Shown: one piece after another, positions 25,851 to 35,084 of the stretch
Layout of the letters: the number at the start of each line of letters is the position of its first letter
How positions within the stretch are numbered: the stretch's first letter is position 1
Assembly: GCF_015471405.1 (NCBI RefSeq)
Contig: NZ_BLVZ01000011.1
Location: 1 to 64,000, forward strand
Reading direction: 5' to 3'
DNA from: Pseudomonas cichorii
GTDB taxonomy: Bacteria; Pseudomonadota; Gammaproteobacteria; Pseudomonadales; Pseudomonadaceae
DNA length: 64,000 bases
Notes under the pieces: model-generated
The model's database searches: none
Told to the model about the DNA's origin: nothing
What the model saw: the letters and a program-made list of their open reading frames with translations, nothing else
Translations under genes and position numbers: made by a program

Positions 25851-26933
25851 TTAGATCAGGGTTTTGCCATGACGTACAAACGCTGGCTGCACCACACGCA
25901 CCGGATACCATTTGCCGCGGATTTCCACCTCGGCCCGGTCGGCAGTCGCCATCGGAACACGCGCCAGAGCAATCGACTTGCTTAGCGTAGGAGAGAAACT
26001 ACCACTGGTGATCTCTCCTTCGCCAATTTCTGCGACACGCACGACCTGACGCGCCCGCAACACGCCGCGCTCTTCAAGCACCAGCCCGACCAGTTTCGAG
26101 GCTACACCTGCCGCACGCTCGCTCTCCAGTGCATCGCGGCCGATGAAGTCGCGCTCTGCTGGCTCCCAGGCGATGGTCCAGCCCATGTTCGAGACCAGCG
26201 GCGAAGCATTTTCGTCGATGTCCTGACCATAAAGATTCATGCCAGCCTCAAGACGCAATGTATCGCGCGCGCCCAGACCGATAGGGGAAATGCCAGCGCC
26301 GACCAGATCATTGAAAAAGCCGGGAGCCTGCTCGGCCGGCACGATGATTTCCAGGCCATCCTCGCCGGTATAACCGGTACGGGCAATGAACCAGTCACCG
26401 TCATCACGGACTTCAAAAGGCTTGAGCTGATGAATGATCTCGGCACGTGCGCTGGACACCAGTTCGGCAATCCGGCTTCTGGCACGCGGCCCTTGAATCG
26501 CCAGCATTGCCAGCCCGGTGCGCTCGACCAGTTGCACGTCGAAACCGGTCAGGTGCGATTGCATCCAGGCCAGGTCCTTGGCACCGGTGGCCGCATTGAC
26601 CACCAGGCGATAACCACTGGCGGTGAGGTAGACAATCATGTCATCGACGATGCCGCCACGGGCATCGAGCATGGCACCGTACAACGCACGTCCCGGACTT
26701 TGCAGCCGTTCTACATCGTTGGCCAGCAGGTAACGCAACCAGGCCTTGGCCTGACTGCCCATGACATCGATCACATGCATGTGAGAGACGTCGAACACTC
26801 CGCAATCGCGGCGTACCTGATGGTGCTCCTCAACTTGCGATCCGTAATGCAACGGCATGTCCCAGCCACCAAAATCGACCATCTTCGCGCCAAGCGCGAG
26901 GTGCAGGTCAAAGAGTGGGGTACGCTGTCCCAT
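25851..26933 (-). CDS. gcvT: Glycine cleavage system T protein (aminomethyltransferase)
   Basis: A 360-residue folate enzyme that transfers the methylene group from the H-protein-bound intermediate to tetrahydrofolate. Family motifs: PLFDLHLALGAKMVDFGGWDMPLHYG at the start, DVSHMHVIDVMG, the catalytic region DARGGIVDDMIVY, RTGYTGEDGLEI and ARDTLRLEAGMNLYGQDID. The start has a strong GGAAGGAGAAACCC leader. No glycine-riboswitch aptamer could be recognised in the 147 bp upstream. Confidence 0.95.
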   Translation of the reverse strand: MGQRTPLFDLHLALGAKMVDFGGWDMPLHYGSQVEEHHQVRRDCGVFDVSHMHVIDVMGSQAKAWLRYLLANDVERLQSPGRALYGAMLDARGGIVDDMIVYLTASGYRLVVNAATGAKDLAWMQSHLTGFDVQLVERTGLAMLAIQGPRARSRIAELVSSARAEIIHQLKPFEVRDDGDWFIARTGYTGEDGLEIIVPAEQAPGFFNDLVGAGISPIGLGARDTLRLEAGMNLYGQDIDENASPLVSNMGWTIAWEPAERDFIGRDALESERAAGVASKLVGLVLEERGVLRARQVVRVAEIGEGEITSGSFSPTLSKSIALARVPMATADRAEVEIRGKWYPVRVVQPAFVRHGKTLI

Positions 26934-27080
26934 GGGTTTCTCCTTCCGGGCGTGGCGAAGGTGCGGACCGGCAGATCAAAGGCAGCCCCTCGTGGCTAGA
27001 GGTTTGCAGCAAATGACAGCAAGCCGAACGGTCTGACAGACCGCACCGATTGCGGCGCATTGTAGCCGCATGGGGAGTGA

Positions 27081-28697
27081 CTAACCAATCTGCCGCGCCG
27101 AGCGCCGGATCAACCCGATCACGGGCAACAACCCGACCAGTACCAGCGTCAGCGCGGGCAGTGCAGCACGCGCCCACTCGCCCTCGCTGGTCATCTCAAA
27201 GATGCGCACGGCAAGGGTGTCCCAGCCAAACGGGCGCATGAGCAACGTGGCGGGCATCTCTTTGAGCACGTCGACAAAGACCAATAACGCCGCGCTCAGT
27301 GCGCCCGGAATCAGGAGCGGCAGATACACTTTGAAAAACAACTTTGGCCCACTGACCCCAAGACTGCGGGCTGCCTCCGGCAACGAAGGCCGGATGCGTG
27401 ACAGGCTGTTTTCCAGCGGCCCATAGGCCACCGCAATGAAGCGCACCAGATAAGCCAGCACCAGAGCCGACAGGCTGCCCAGCAGCAGAGGCTTGCCAGC
27501 GCCACCAAGCCAGCCGGAGAGTGGAATCACCAACTCCCGGTCCAGATAACTGAATGCCAGCATGATCGACACGGCCAGGACCGAACCGGGCAGCGCATAC
27601 CCGAGATTGGCCAGGCTCACGCCGGAGCGAATCACCGGGGTTGGCGCCATGCGTCGGGCAAAGACCAGGATCAGCGCCACACAGACAGTTATAAGCGCAG
27701 CGATGCCACCCAGATACAGCGTATGCAGGATCAGGCCGGTATAACGTTCATCCAGATCGAAACGACCTCGCTGCCAGACCCAGACGATCAATTGCAGCAT
27801 GGGCACGGCAAACGCACAGATAAAGACCAGCCCACACCAGCCAGTGGCCGCCAGCGCTTTCAGCCCACGCAAGTGATAGAGCGCCTTGCCTCGGGGCCGC
27901 TCGTTGGTCGCACGACTGGCGCCCCGTGCCCGACGCTCGCCATACAGCACGACCATGACCGCCAGCAGTAACAGACTGGCCAGTTGCGCCGCACTGGAAA
28001 GGCTGAAGAAGCCGTACCAGGTCTTGTAGATGGCCGTGGTGAAAGTATCGAAGTTGAACACCGACACAGCACCGAAGTCCGCCAGGGTTTCCATCAGTGC
28101 CAGTGCCACGCCGGCTCCGATTGCCGGGCGCGCCATGGGCAGCGCCACTCGCCAGAAGGCCTGCAAAGGCGTTTGCCCCAGCACGCGGGCAGCTTCCATC
28201 AAACCTTTGCCTTGTGCCAGGAACGCCGTGCGAGCCAGCAGATAGACGTAGGGATAGAACACCAGCACCAGAACGATGATCACCCCGCCCGTGGAACGCA
28301 CACGCGGCAAACGCAGGCCGTTGCCAAACCATTCACGCATCAGGGTTTGCACGGGGCCGGAGAAATCCAGCAGGCCGACAAAGACAAACGCGAGCACATA
28401 AGCCGGAATCGCGAACGGCAGCATCAAGGCCCAGTCCAGCCAGCGTCTGCCGGGAAACTCACAAAGGCTGGTCAGCCACGCCAGACTGACGCCCAGCACC
28501 GTCACACCGACGCCGACGCCCAGTACCAGAATCAGCGTGTTGCTCAGCAGGCGAACCATCTGGGTTTCAAGCAGATGCGACCAGATCTCCCGGTCGATGG
28601 TTTCCCAGGACAGCAACAGCACGCTCAGCGGCAACAGCACCAAAGCGGCGATGGCAAAAACAAGGGGATACCAGCGGCGTTGGGCGGGATGGGCCAA
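27081..28697 (-). CDS. Ferric iron ABC transporter permease (FbpB/SfuB type)
   Basis: A 538-residue inner-membrane protein with about twelve membrane segments in two homologous halves. Each half has an EAA loop: MEAARVLGQTPLQAFWRVALPMARPAIGAG and LPEAARSLGVSGPKLFFKVYLPLLIPGALSAALLVF. This duplicated layout is typical of iron(III) permeases. The matching binding protein lies just upstream (28786-29787). No ATPase gene is adjacent, so that subunit must come from elsewhere. A long palindrome separates it from the binding-protein gene. Confidence 0.9.
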   Translation of the reverse strand: MAHPAQRRWYPLVFAIAALVLLPLSVLLLSWETIDREIWSHLLETQMVRLLSNTLILVLGVGVGVTVLGVSLAWLTSLCEFPGRRWLDWALMLPFAIPAYVLAFVFVGLLDFSGPVQTLMREWFGNGLRLPRVRSTGGVIIVLVLVFYPYVYLLARTAFLAQGKGLMEAARVLGQTPLQAFWRVALPMARPAIGAGVALALMETLADFGAVSVFNFDTFTTAIYKTWYGFFSLSSAAQLASLLLLAVMVVLYGERRARGASRATNERPRGKALYHLRGLKALAATGWCGLVFICAFAVPMLQLIVWVWQRGRFDLDERYTGLILHTLYLGGIAALITVCVALILVFARRMAPTPVIRSGVSLANLGYALPGSVLAVSIMLAFSYLDRELVIPLSGWLGGAGKPLLLGSLSALVLAYLVRFIAVAYGPLENSLSRIRPSLPEAARSLGVSGPKLFFKVYLPLLIPGALSAALLVFVDVLKEMPATLLMRPFGWDTLAVRIFEMTSEGEWARAALPALTLVLVGLLPVIGLIRRSARQIG

Positions 28698-28723
28698 GGG
28701 GGATTCTCAAAAAACATGGAGAA

Positions 28724-28769
28724 CCCCGTAGGAGCGAATTCATTCGCGAATGAATTCGCTCCTACGGGG
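28724..28769. repeat. Perfect 46-bp palindrome (REP type) inside the iron transporter operon
   Basis: Two inverted REP copies are fused without spacer, extended by CCCC and GGGG on the outside. All 46 bases are self-complementary around the centre at 28746/28747. It lies between the binding-protein gene and the permease gene of one transport system. The RNA would form a very stable stem and is likely to stop exonucleases or transcription. Confidence 0.9.
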
Positions 28770-28785
28770 GGTGGCGGGTATTAAA

Positions 28786-29787
28786 TCAATTCCAGCCAGC
28801 ACGATCCATCATGCGAATCGCTTCGGCCTGACGCTTGCCCGCCACTTCGACCGGAATCGTATCGGCCTTGAACGCGCCCCAGCTCGCAACCTCTGCCGAT
28901 GGCGCGACTTTCGGGTTGGCCGGAAACTCCTGGTTAGTGCCGGAGAAGATGGTTTGTGCCTCTGGCCCGGTCATCCACTCAACCAAAGCCTTGGCAGCCT
29001 CAGGGTGCGGTGCATGTCTGGTCAGACCGATGCCCGACAGGTTGACGTGTACGCCGCGGTCCGACTGGTTCGGCCAGAACAGCTTCACTGCCAGGTCCGG
29101 GTTTTCCTTGTGCAGACGTCCGTAGTAATAGCTGTTGACGATGCCGACGTCGCATTGCCCGGCATTGATTGCCTCAAGCACCGCGATGTCATCGGAGAAC
29201 ACATCGGTGGACAGGTTGTTGACCCAGCCCTTGAGAATCTTCTCGGATGCTTCAGCGCCGTGGGTTTCGATCAGGGTCGCCGTCAGGGACTGGTTATAGA
29301 CTTTCTTGGCCGTGCGCAGGCACAGACGCCCTTCCCAGTTCTTGTCCGCCAGAGCTTCATAAGTGCTCAGCTCGGCGGGCTTTACCCGGTCCGTCGAGTA
29401 GGCGATGGTCCGCGCGCGCAGGCTGAGGCCAGTCCAGGCATGGCTGGAAGAACGATATTGGGGCGGGATATTGGCGTCGATCACAGGCGACGTGAACGGC
29501 TGGAGAATGCCCATCTGCTCGGCCTGCCAAAGGTTACCGGCGTCTACGGTCAGCAACAGGTCAGCCGTGGCGTTCTCGCCTTCGGCCTTGATGCGCTGCA
29601 TCAGCGGGGCTTCCTTGTCGGTGATGAACTTGATCTTCACCCCGGTCTTGGCCGTGTAGGCATCGAAGACAGGCTTGATCAGCTCATCGATACGCGATGA
29701 GTACACCACGACCTCATCGGCAGCCTGGGCGGTGCTGCCGAGCACGGTCAGTGTCAAAGCAGCCAGAAGACGCTTGCTAGCCTGCAT
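28786..29787 (-). CDS. Ferric iron ABC transporter substrate-binding protein (FbpA/IdiA type)
   Basis: A 333-residue periplasmic binding protein with a signal peptide ending TAQA (residue 22). The mature start ADEVVVYSSRIDELIKPVFDAY and the tyrosine cluster NSYYYGRL, which normally coordinates ferric iron, mark the FbpA/IdiA family. Other family segments are TADLLLTVDAGNLWQAEQMG and HPEAAKALVEWMTGPEAQ. It sits upstream of the permease in the same direction. No clear Fur box was recognised upstream. Confidence 0.92.
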   Translation of the reverse strand: MQASKRLLAALTLTVLGSTAQAADEVVVYSSRIDELIKPVFDAYTAKTGVKIKFITDKEAPLMQRIKAEGENATADLLLTVDAGNLWQAEQMGILQPFTSPVIDANIPPQYRSSSHAWTGLSLRARTIAYSTDRVKPAELSTYEALADKNWEGRLCLRTAKKVYNQSLTATLIETHGAEASEKILKGWVNNLSTDVFSDDIAVLEAINAGQCDVGIVNSYYYGRLHKENPDLAVKLFWPNQSDRGVHVNLSGIGLTRHAPHPEAAKALVEWMTGPEAQTIFSGTNQEFPANPKVAPSAEVASWGAFKADTIPVEVAGKRQAEAIRMMDRAGWN

Positions 29788-29890
29788 GGGAGTCTCTCGC
29801 GTTCGAAAAATGAGGCGAAATGGTAGTTAATCCCATTTTCGATCACAATCGAACAGCCACCCGAGGCGTTACCAGATGTTTCAAGCCACT

Positions 29891-29951
29891 GTAGGAACGA
29901 ATTCATTCGCGAAGGTTTCCGTGAAGGTTTCGCGAATGAATCTGCTCCTAC
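29891..29951. repeat. REP inverted pair overlapping the ubiI stop codon
   Basis: Left copy at 29891-29912 (one change, GGAACG) and inverted right copy at 29930-29951. The final bases overlap the last codon of ubiI: its stop TAG (29948-29950, minus strand) is part of the GTAGGAGC core. Confidence 0.88.
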
Positions 29952-31168
29952 AGGCGTGCAAGCTCAGGGAGTTCACCGGACAATCCCAAGGCTTCACGCA
30001 CGAACATGGCCTTGGCTTCCGGCATCTTGTTGACCACTTTCAAGCCGGTGTTGCGCAACCAGCGCAGCGGCAGCGGGTTGGCCTGGAACAGGCGCTCGAA
30101 ACCTTCCATGGCCGCCATCAGTGACAGGTTGTGCGGCATTCGGCGGCGCTCGTAACGACCGAGCACACGGACATCGGCCAGTCGCTCACCACGCTCAGCG
30201 GCATGCAGCAACACTTCGGCCAGTACGGCAGCATCGAGAAAGCCCAGGTTCACACCCTGACCGGCCAAAGGGTGAATGGTGTGTGCGGCATCGCCAATCA
30301 GTGCCAGCCCCGGCGCGACATAGCGCTTGGCGTGACGCTGACGCAACGGAACACATACTCGCGGGTCGGCCGTCAGCATTTGTCCCAGACGGCCCTCGAA
30401 AGCCCGCTCCAGTTCGCGACAGAAGGTTTCGTCATCCAGCGCCATCAGGCGCTCGGCTTCCAGCGGAGTCACCGACCAGACGATGGAACACCAGTGCTCG
30501 CCCTCTCGCTCCAGCGGCAGGAACGCCAGAGGGCCATCGTCGGTAAAACGCTGCCAGGCTGTCTTGCGATGAGAGTCTGCCGTACGCACGCTGGTGACGA
30601 TGGCGTGATGCAGATAATCCCACTCGCGGGTCGGAGTACCTGTCAGGCGGCGTACAGCCGAATTGGCGCCATCGGCAGCGATGACCAGCGGCGCACGCAA
30701 CTGACGGCCATCGGCCAGTGTCAGCAGCCAGTCGTCGCCGGAGTGACGCATGTGCTCCAGACGGGCATTGCCCAGCAAACCGATATCGCTGTCGTGCAGG
30801 CGCTCAAGCAAGGCGTCCTGCACCACGCGGTTCTCGACGATATGACCCAGCACTTCGGCATGCACGCTGGATGCGGAAAAGTGGATCTCGCCGGTGCCGC
30901 TGCCATCCCACACATGCATCTGCCCATAAGGGCTGATACGACGGGCGGCGATGCCTTCCCAGACACCAAGGCGCTGCAGAATCCGCTGGCTGGCAGCCGA
31001 GAGGGCACTGACGCGAGGCTCAAAGGCCGATTGCGTATCGAACGGCTTGACGCTCAGAGGGCCGCCATCGAGCACGACGACATCCAGGCCGCTGCCCTGC
31101 AAGGCCAATGCAAGGGCGCTGCCGACCATTCCGGCTCCGACAATCAGCACATCTGCGCGGGTTTCCAT
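29948..31168 (-). CDS. ubiI: Ubiquinone biosynthesis FAD hydroxylase (UbiI/VisC type)
   Basis: A 406-residue flavoprotein monooxygenase. It has the Rossmann start VLIVGAGMVGSALALALQGSGLDVVVLDG, the second FAD motif VIAADGANSAVRRLTG, and LALIGDAAHTIHPLAGQGVNLGFLDA. It hydroxylates the ubiquinone ring precursor (C5 position in E. coli UbiI). It is last in the ygfB-pepP-ubiH-ubiI cluster, which is conserved across gamma-proteobacteria. Assignment between UbiI and related paralogues rests on its place in the cluster. Confidence 0.88.
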   Translation of the reverse strand: METRADVLIVGAGMVGSALALALQGSGLDVVVLDGGPLSVKPFDTQSAFEPRVSALSAASQRILQRLGVWEGIAARRISPYGQMHVWDGSGTGEIHFSASSVHAEVLGHIVENRVVQDALLERLHDSDIGLLGNARLEHMRHSGDDWLLTLADGRQLRAPLVIAADGANSAVRRLTGTPTREWDYLHHAIVTSVRTADSHRKTAWQRFTDDGPLAFLPLEREGEHWCSIVWSVTPLEAERLMALDDETFCRELERAFEGRLGQMLTADPRVCVPLRQRHAKRYVAPGLALIGDAAHTIHPLAGQGVNLGFLDAAVLAEVLLHAAERGERLADVRVLGRYERRRMPHNLSLMAAMEGFERLFQANPLPLRWLRNTGLKVVNKMPEAKAMFVREALGLSGELPELARL

Positions 31169-31219
31169 GCTTAGATCGTTCTCGCTTGCGGCCTGGGCCG
31201 TGTTTTAAAAGTCCGTGCG

Positions 31220-32407
31220 TCACACATCGGATCGAGTACCCAGGCCCATGGCCTGACGGGCGAACCAGCGTTTGGCGGGCGGCAGCAGATCCAGCCCCAG
31301 CAACCCCAGGTTGCGACCTGCCGTGACCACCGGCTGCGTACTGCCAAACAGGCGGGTCACCTTGTCGGAAAAACCCACGGTAAGCTGTTGATCGAGGCGC
31401 TGACTTTCACGATAGGCCAGCAAGGTCGCCAGATCACCCGGCGACTTGTCGCTTTCAAGCAGCGCCTCGGCCAAGGCATCGGCATCGCGCAACGACAGGT
31501 TGAAACCCTGCCCGGCAATCGGATGCAGACTATGGGCTGCATTGCCCAGCACGACCAGATGCGAGCGAACCTGCTCTTCGGCTTCCACCAGAGAAAGCGG
31601 ATACACATGTCGCGTGCCGACCTGACGCAAGGTGCCCAGGCGGTAACCGAATACATTTTGCAGTTCACTGAGGAAGCTGCGGTCATCCAGAGCGGCAAGG
31701 CGTTGCGTGTCGTTGCCATTGCGCGTCCAGACCAGCGCGCAGCGGTTCTCCGGCAATGGCAGCAGGGCCATGGGCCCCTCGTCCGTGAAGCGCTCGAACG
31801 CCTGCCCGCAATGGGCTTCGCTCGGGGTGATATTGGCGATCAATGCGCTCTGATTGTAAGAGCGCTCCCGCACACCGATCCCCAACTGTTCGCGCAGGCT
31901 GGAGCGGCCGCCGTCAGCCAGCACAGCCAGATCGCATTCCAGTTCGGTTTCATCATTCAATGTCAGTCGATAGCCATCGGCCAACGCCTGCATGCGCGAG
32001 ACTTCGGCAGGCACGCGCCACGTGACGACTTCACGGTCCAGGCCCGCCCACAGGCATTGGCCAAGCCAGGCGTTTTCCACCACGTATCCCAGCGCTGGCA
32101 CACCTTCTTCCATTGCGGCCAGACGGGTCGCGCCGAAGCGTCCGCGGTCGGACACCTGAATCTGCATGATGGGCTCGGCACGCCGGCTGATCTGCTGCCA
32201 CAGGCCAAGGCGCTCATAGATGCGCCGCGCCCCGAACGAGAGGGCCGAAGAACGTGCGTCGTAGCTGGGCTGATAGGTATCGCCCGGCGCAAAAGGCTCG
32301 ATCAATACGATCTTCCAGCCACGCGCCTTGGCTCCCGCCTGCAACGCCAGAGCCAGGCTGGCACCTACCAGACCGCCACCGACGATGGCCAGATTGAAGC
32401 GGCTCAT
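31220..32407 (-). CDS. ubiH: 2-octaprenyl-6-methoxyphenyl hydroxylase UbiH
   Basis: A 395-residue FAD monooxygenase acting at a later ring hydroxylation of ubiquinone synthesis. Motifs: LAIVGGGLVGASLALALQAG, DLAVLADGGRSSLREQLGIG and LVVLGNAAHSLHPIAGQGFNLSLRDADAL. It overlaps pepP by four bases and is followed by ubiI after 51 bp. It is paralogous to the ubiI product. Confidence 0.92.
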   Translation of the reverse strand: MSRFNLAIVGGGLVGASLALALQAGAKARGWKIVLIEPFAPGDTYQPSYDARSSALSFGARRIYERLGLWQQISRRAEPIMQIQVSDRGRFGATRLAAMEEGVPALGYVVENAWLGQCLWAGLDREVVTWRVPAEVSRMQALADGYRLTLNDETELECDLAVLADGGRSSLREQLGIGVRERSYNQSALIANITPSEAHCGQAFERFTDEGPMALLPLPENRCALVWTRNGNDTQRLAALDDRSFLSELQNVFGYRLGTLRQVGTRHVYPLSLVEAEEQVRSHLVVLGNAAHSLHPIAGQGFNLSLRDADALAEALLESDKSPGDLATLLAYRESQRLDQQLTVGFSDKVTRLFGSTQPVVTAGRNLGLLGLDLLPPAKRWFARQAMGLGTRSDV

Positions 32408-33738
32408 GCGGCTTGAGTCCTTGCGGCAGCCATCAAGACTTCGATTTCAGCGACAGTCTTGGGCACGCCGCCAGAAAGAATTTCGCACCCCTTCTTGGTC
32501 ACCACTACGTCATCCTCGATTCGCACACCAATACCTCGCCATTTTTTCGCGACGTTCTGATTGTCGGGAGAGACATAAATCCCCGGCTCCACCGTCAGCG
32601 CCATGCCGACTTCCAGCACGCGCCATTCGCCGCCGACCTTGTATTCGCCGACGTCATGCACGTCCATGCCCAGCCAGTGCCCGGCACGATGCATATAGAA
32701 CGCCTTGTAGGCTTCGCTCTCGATCAATTCGTCCACGTCGCCCTGCAACAAGCCCAGTTCGACCAGCCCGCCAGTAATAACCCTGACCGTCGCTTCATGA
32801 GCCTGGTTCCAGTGTTTGCCGGGGCCGATGGCAGCGAACGCGGCTTCCTGAGACTTGAGCACCAGTTCATAGATCGCCTTCTGCTCTGCCGAGAACGTGC
32901 CGCTGACCGGAAAGGTGCGGGTGATGTCGCTGGCATAGCAGTCGATCTCGCAACCGGCGTCAATCAACACCAGATCCCCGTCCTTGAGCGGCGCGTCGTT
33001 CTGTTGATAGTGCAGGATGCAGGCATTGCGGCCCGAGGCGACGATGGACCCGTAGGCCGGCATCCTTGCCCCGCCCTTGCGAAACTCGTAATCCAGCTCG
33101 GCTTCCAGGCTGAACTCATATAGCCCCGCACGGCTGGCCTGCATCGCCCGGATATGGGCGCGTGCAGAAATCTGTGCGGCCTCACGCATGACCTTCACTT
33201 CCGCTGCCGATTTATACAGGCGCATGTCGTGAAGCAGATGATCCAGCGCAACGAACTCGTTCGGCGGCTGCGCACCCAGGTGCGCCTTGGAGCGAATGGT
33301 GTTGATCCACTCCATCAGATGCCGGTCGAACTCAGGGTTGCTGCCCATGGCCGAGTAAACCCGCTCGCGCCCCTCGATCAGGCCCGGCAGGATGTCGTCG
33401 ATATCGTTGATCGGGAACGCATCGTCGGCACCGAAATCACGAATGGCGCCTTCCTGGCCTGCACGCAGGCCATCCCACAACTCGCGCTCCGGGTTGCGTT
33501 CACGACAGAACAGCACGTACTCGCCATATTCACGCCCCGGAATCAGCACCACCACCGCTTCCGGCTCGGGAAAGCCGCTCAGGTACTGGAAATCGCTGTC
33601 CTGCCGGTAGACATGCTCGACATCACGATTGCGAATCGCGACAGCCGCTGCCGGAAGAATGGCGATGCTGTTGGGCACCATCTGGGCCATCAGGGCCTTG
33701 CGTCGGCGTGCGTATTCGGACTTCGGAATATTGATCAT
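32404..33738 (-). CDS. pepP: Xaa-Pro aminopeptidase PepP
   Basis: A 444-residue M24B metallopeptidase that removes N-terminal residues preceding proline. The N-terminal creatinase-like domain starts SEYARRRKALMAQM. The C-terminal pita-bread fold has the dinuclear metal ligands in LIDAGCEIDCYASDITRTF (two Asp), HRAGHWLGMDVHD (His), ALTVEPGIY (Glu) and GVRIEDDVVV (Glu). It is coupled to ubiH by an ATGA overlap. Confidence 0.95.
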   Translation of the reverse strand: MINIPKSEYARRRKALMAQMVPNSIAILPAAAVAIRNRDVEHVYRQDSDFQYLSGFPEPEAVVVLIPGREYGEYVLFCRERNPERELWDGLRAGQEGAIRDFGADDAFPINDIDDILPGLIEGRERVYSAMGSNPEFDRHLMEWINTIRSKAHLGAQPPNEFVALDHLLHDMRLYKSAAEVKVMREAAQISARAHIRAMQASRAGLYEFSLEAELDYEFRKGGARMPAYGSIVASGRNACILHYQQNDAPLKDGDLVLIDAGCEIDCYASDITRTFPVSGTFSAEQKAIYELVLKSQEAAFAAIGPGKHWNQAHEATVRVITGGLVELGLLQGDVDELIESEAYKAFYMHRAGHWLGMDVHDVGEYKVGGEWRVLEVGMALTVEPGIYVSPDNQNVAKKWRGIGVRIEDDVVVTKKGCEILSGGVPKTVAEIEVLMAAARTQAA

Positions 33739-33814
33739 GGGCAGACGGGGTCCCTTGGTGGAGCTAGCCGGTCAGGACTCTTGAAGCCCTGACACAGCGC
33801 GCCGTGATGAACAA

Positions 33815-34369
33815 TCAGTGCAGGGAAGGCTTGGGCTGTGGCGCAACGGCCTTGCTGCATTCGGTGAACAGCAGCAGTGGTGCGACACGCAGGTACTCCA
33901 TGACTTCCATATAGTCGCTTTCGCCGTCTTCGGATTCTTCCAGTGCATCCTGGACCTGAGCGATGGCAGCCAAGTCCTGTAACACTTCAGTGGCCTCGAT
34001 GCTCAACACCGCATCTCCGACTGCCAGACCAAAGCCCGACAGGAAACCCTGGCACCATTGACCCAGTGCGGCCGCACGTTCGGTCAGCGGCTCGTCATCG
34101 CCAGGCAGCAACAGCACGACGGTCATGTCATCGCCGGTCAACTCGCCCTTGACCATCTCCTGCAAGCCGATCAATGCCTGACGAACGTTGTCCTCAGGCT
34201 CGGTCTCCAGCAGTACGGAAGCATCGGCAAACCAGCCTTCGCTATCGAAGCCGGCACCGGCGCAACTGCGCCCCAGCAACAGGCCGTGCAGCTCGGCAGG
34301 GGAAACAGGATGACCACTGGTATTGAGCAGAGTGGCAAATGCTTTGTACGGGGAATTCTGAATGGGCAT
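33815..34369 (-). CDS. UPF0149 family protein (YgfB/YecA-like)
   Basis: A 184-residue cytoplasmic all-helical protein with the family pattern SPAELHGLLLGRSCAGAGFD, LLLPGDDEPLTERAAALGQWCQGFLSGFGLA and EYLRVAPLLLFTE. It is first in the pepP-ubiH-ubiI cluster, as in E. coli. In P. aeruginosa the YgfB homologue is reported to affect ampDh3 expression and beta-lactam resistance. No metal-binding YecA tail is present. It is divergent from the ZapB/ZapA-like genes. Confidence 0.9.
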   Translation of the reverse strand: MPIQNSPYKAFATLLNTSGHPVSPAELHGLLLGRSCAGAGFDSEGWFADASVLLETEPEDNVRQALIGLQEMVKGELTGDDMTVVLLLPGDDEPLTERAAALGQWCQGFLSGFGLAVGDAVLSIEATEVLQDLAAIAQVQDALEESEDGESDYMEVMEYLRVAPLLLFTECSKAVAPQPKPSLH

Positions 34370-34517
34370 GGGCAGCTAGTCGCCAAACGGCGCAATGTCT
34401 AGAATGAAGGCCTTGTATCCTAGACTATCCGCGCAACAAGATCATCAACGCGGCGGTTAGAGGCAGTGGCGTTAACCGACTCCGTGCCATTCATCAGAAA
34501 GTACTCAGTGGAAAACA

Positions 34518-34727
34518 ATGGAAGACACCGATCTGCAAGCCCTGATGAACCGGCTGGAATTGCTGCTCAAACACACAGAGCAACTTAAAAGCCAAAATGC
34601 ACTCCTACTAGCTCAGGAAAAATCCTGGCGCGAGGAACGCGCCCACCTCATTGAAAAGAACGAAATCGCCCGGCAGAAGGTCGAGTCCATGATTTCGCGC
34701 CTCAAGGCCCTGGAGCAAGACTCATGA
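34518..34727 (+). CDS. Small coiled-coil protein upstream of zapA (TIGR02449 type)
   Basis: A 69-residue protein with continuous coiled-coil heptads (LQALMNRLELLLKHTEQLKSQNALLLAQEKSWREER). In Pseudomonas this small protein regularly precedes zapA and is ZapB-like in size and form. It overlaps zapA by four bases (ATGA). A role in Z-ring assembly is inferred from the partner. Confidence 0.85.
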   Translation: MEDTDLQALMNRLELLLKHTEQLKSQNALLLAQEKSWREERAHLIEKNEIARQKVESMISRLKALEQDS

Positions 34728-35053
34728 GTAATGGCAACAGCGTTACCGTTCAAATCCTCGACAAGGAATACTCGATCATTTGCCCTCAGGAAGAGCGCAC
34801 CAACCTGGTCAGCGCCGCCCGCTACCTGGATGGCAAGATGCGTGAAATCCGCAGCAGCGGGAAAGTGATTGGCGCAGACCGCATTGCCGTCATGGCCGCC
34901 CTGAACATCACTCACGACCTGCTGCACAAACAGAATCTGCCTGACGTGCAAACCAGCGGTTCGACCCGCGAACACGTCCGCGACCTGCTGGAAAGAGTCG
35001 ATCTGGCACTGTCCACAGAAACCCCGACAACACCCGATTCACCACGCAGCTGA
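34724..35053 (+). CDS. zapA: Cell division protein ZapA
   Basis: A 109-residue cytoplasmic protein that binds and bundles FtsZ filaments. The N-terminal globular part starts NSVTVQILDKEYSIICPQEERTNLVSAARYLDGKM, and then follows the coiled-coil (ADRIAVMAALNITHDLL). The 6S RNA gene lies just downstream, the conserved zapA-ssrS-ygfA order of gamma-proteobacteria. Confidence 0.93.
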   Translation: MSNGNSVTVQILDKEYSIICPQEERTNLVSAARYLDGKMREIRSSGKVIGADRIAVMAALNITHDLLHKQNLPDVQTSGSTREHVRDLLERVDLALSTETPTTPDSPRS

Positions 35054-35084
35054 TTATTTCCGGACGTTTCTGTATACTTGCGCC

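Noticed and set aside
26934..27080. Possible glycine riboswitch before gcvT
   Set aside because: The conserved aptamer core could not be recognised, and only a short CGGTCT-GAC-AGACCG hairpin is present.
29788..29890. Possible Fur box before the iron binding-protein gene
   Set aside because: AAATGG-N9-CCATTT is a symmetric pair, but it does not fit the Fur consensus well enough to call.
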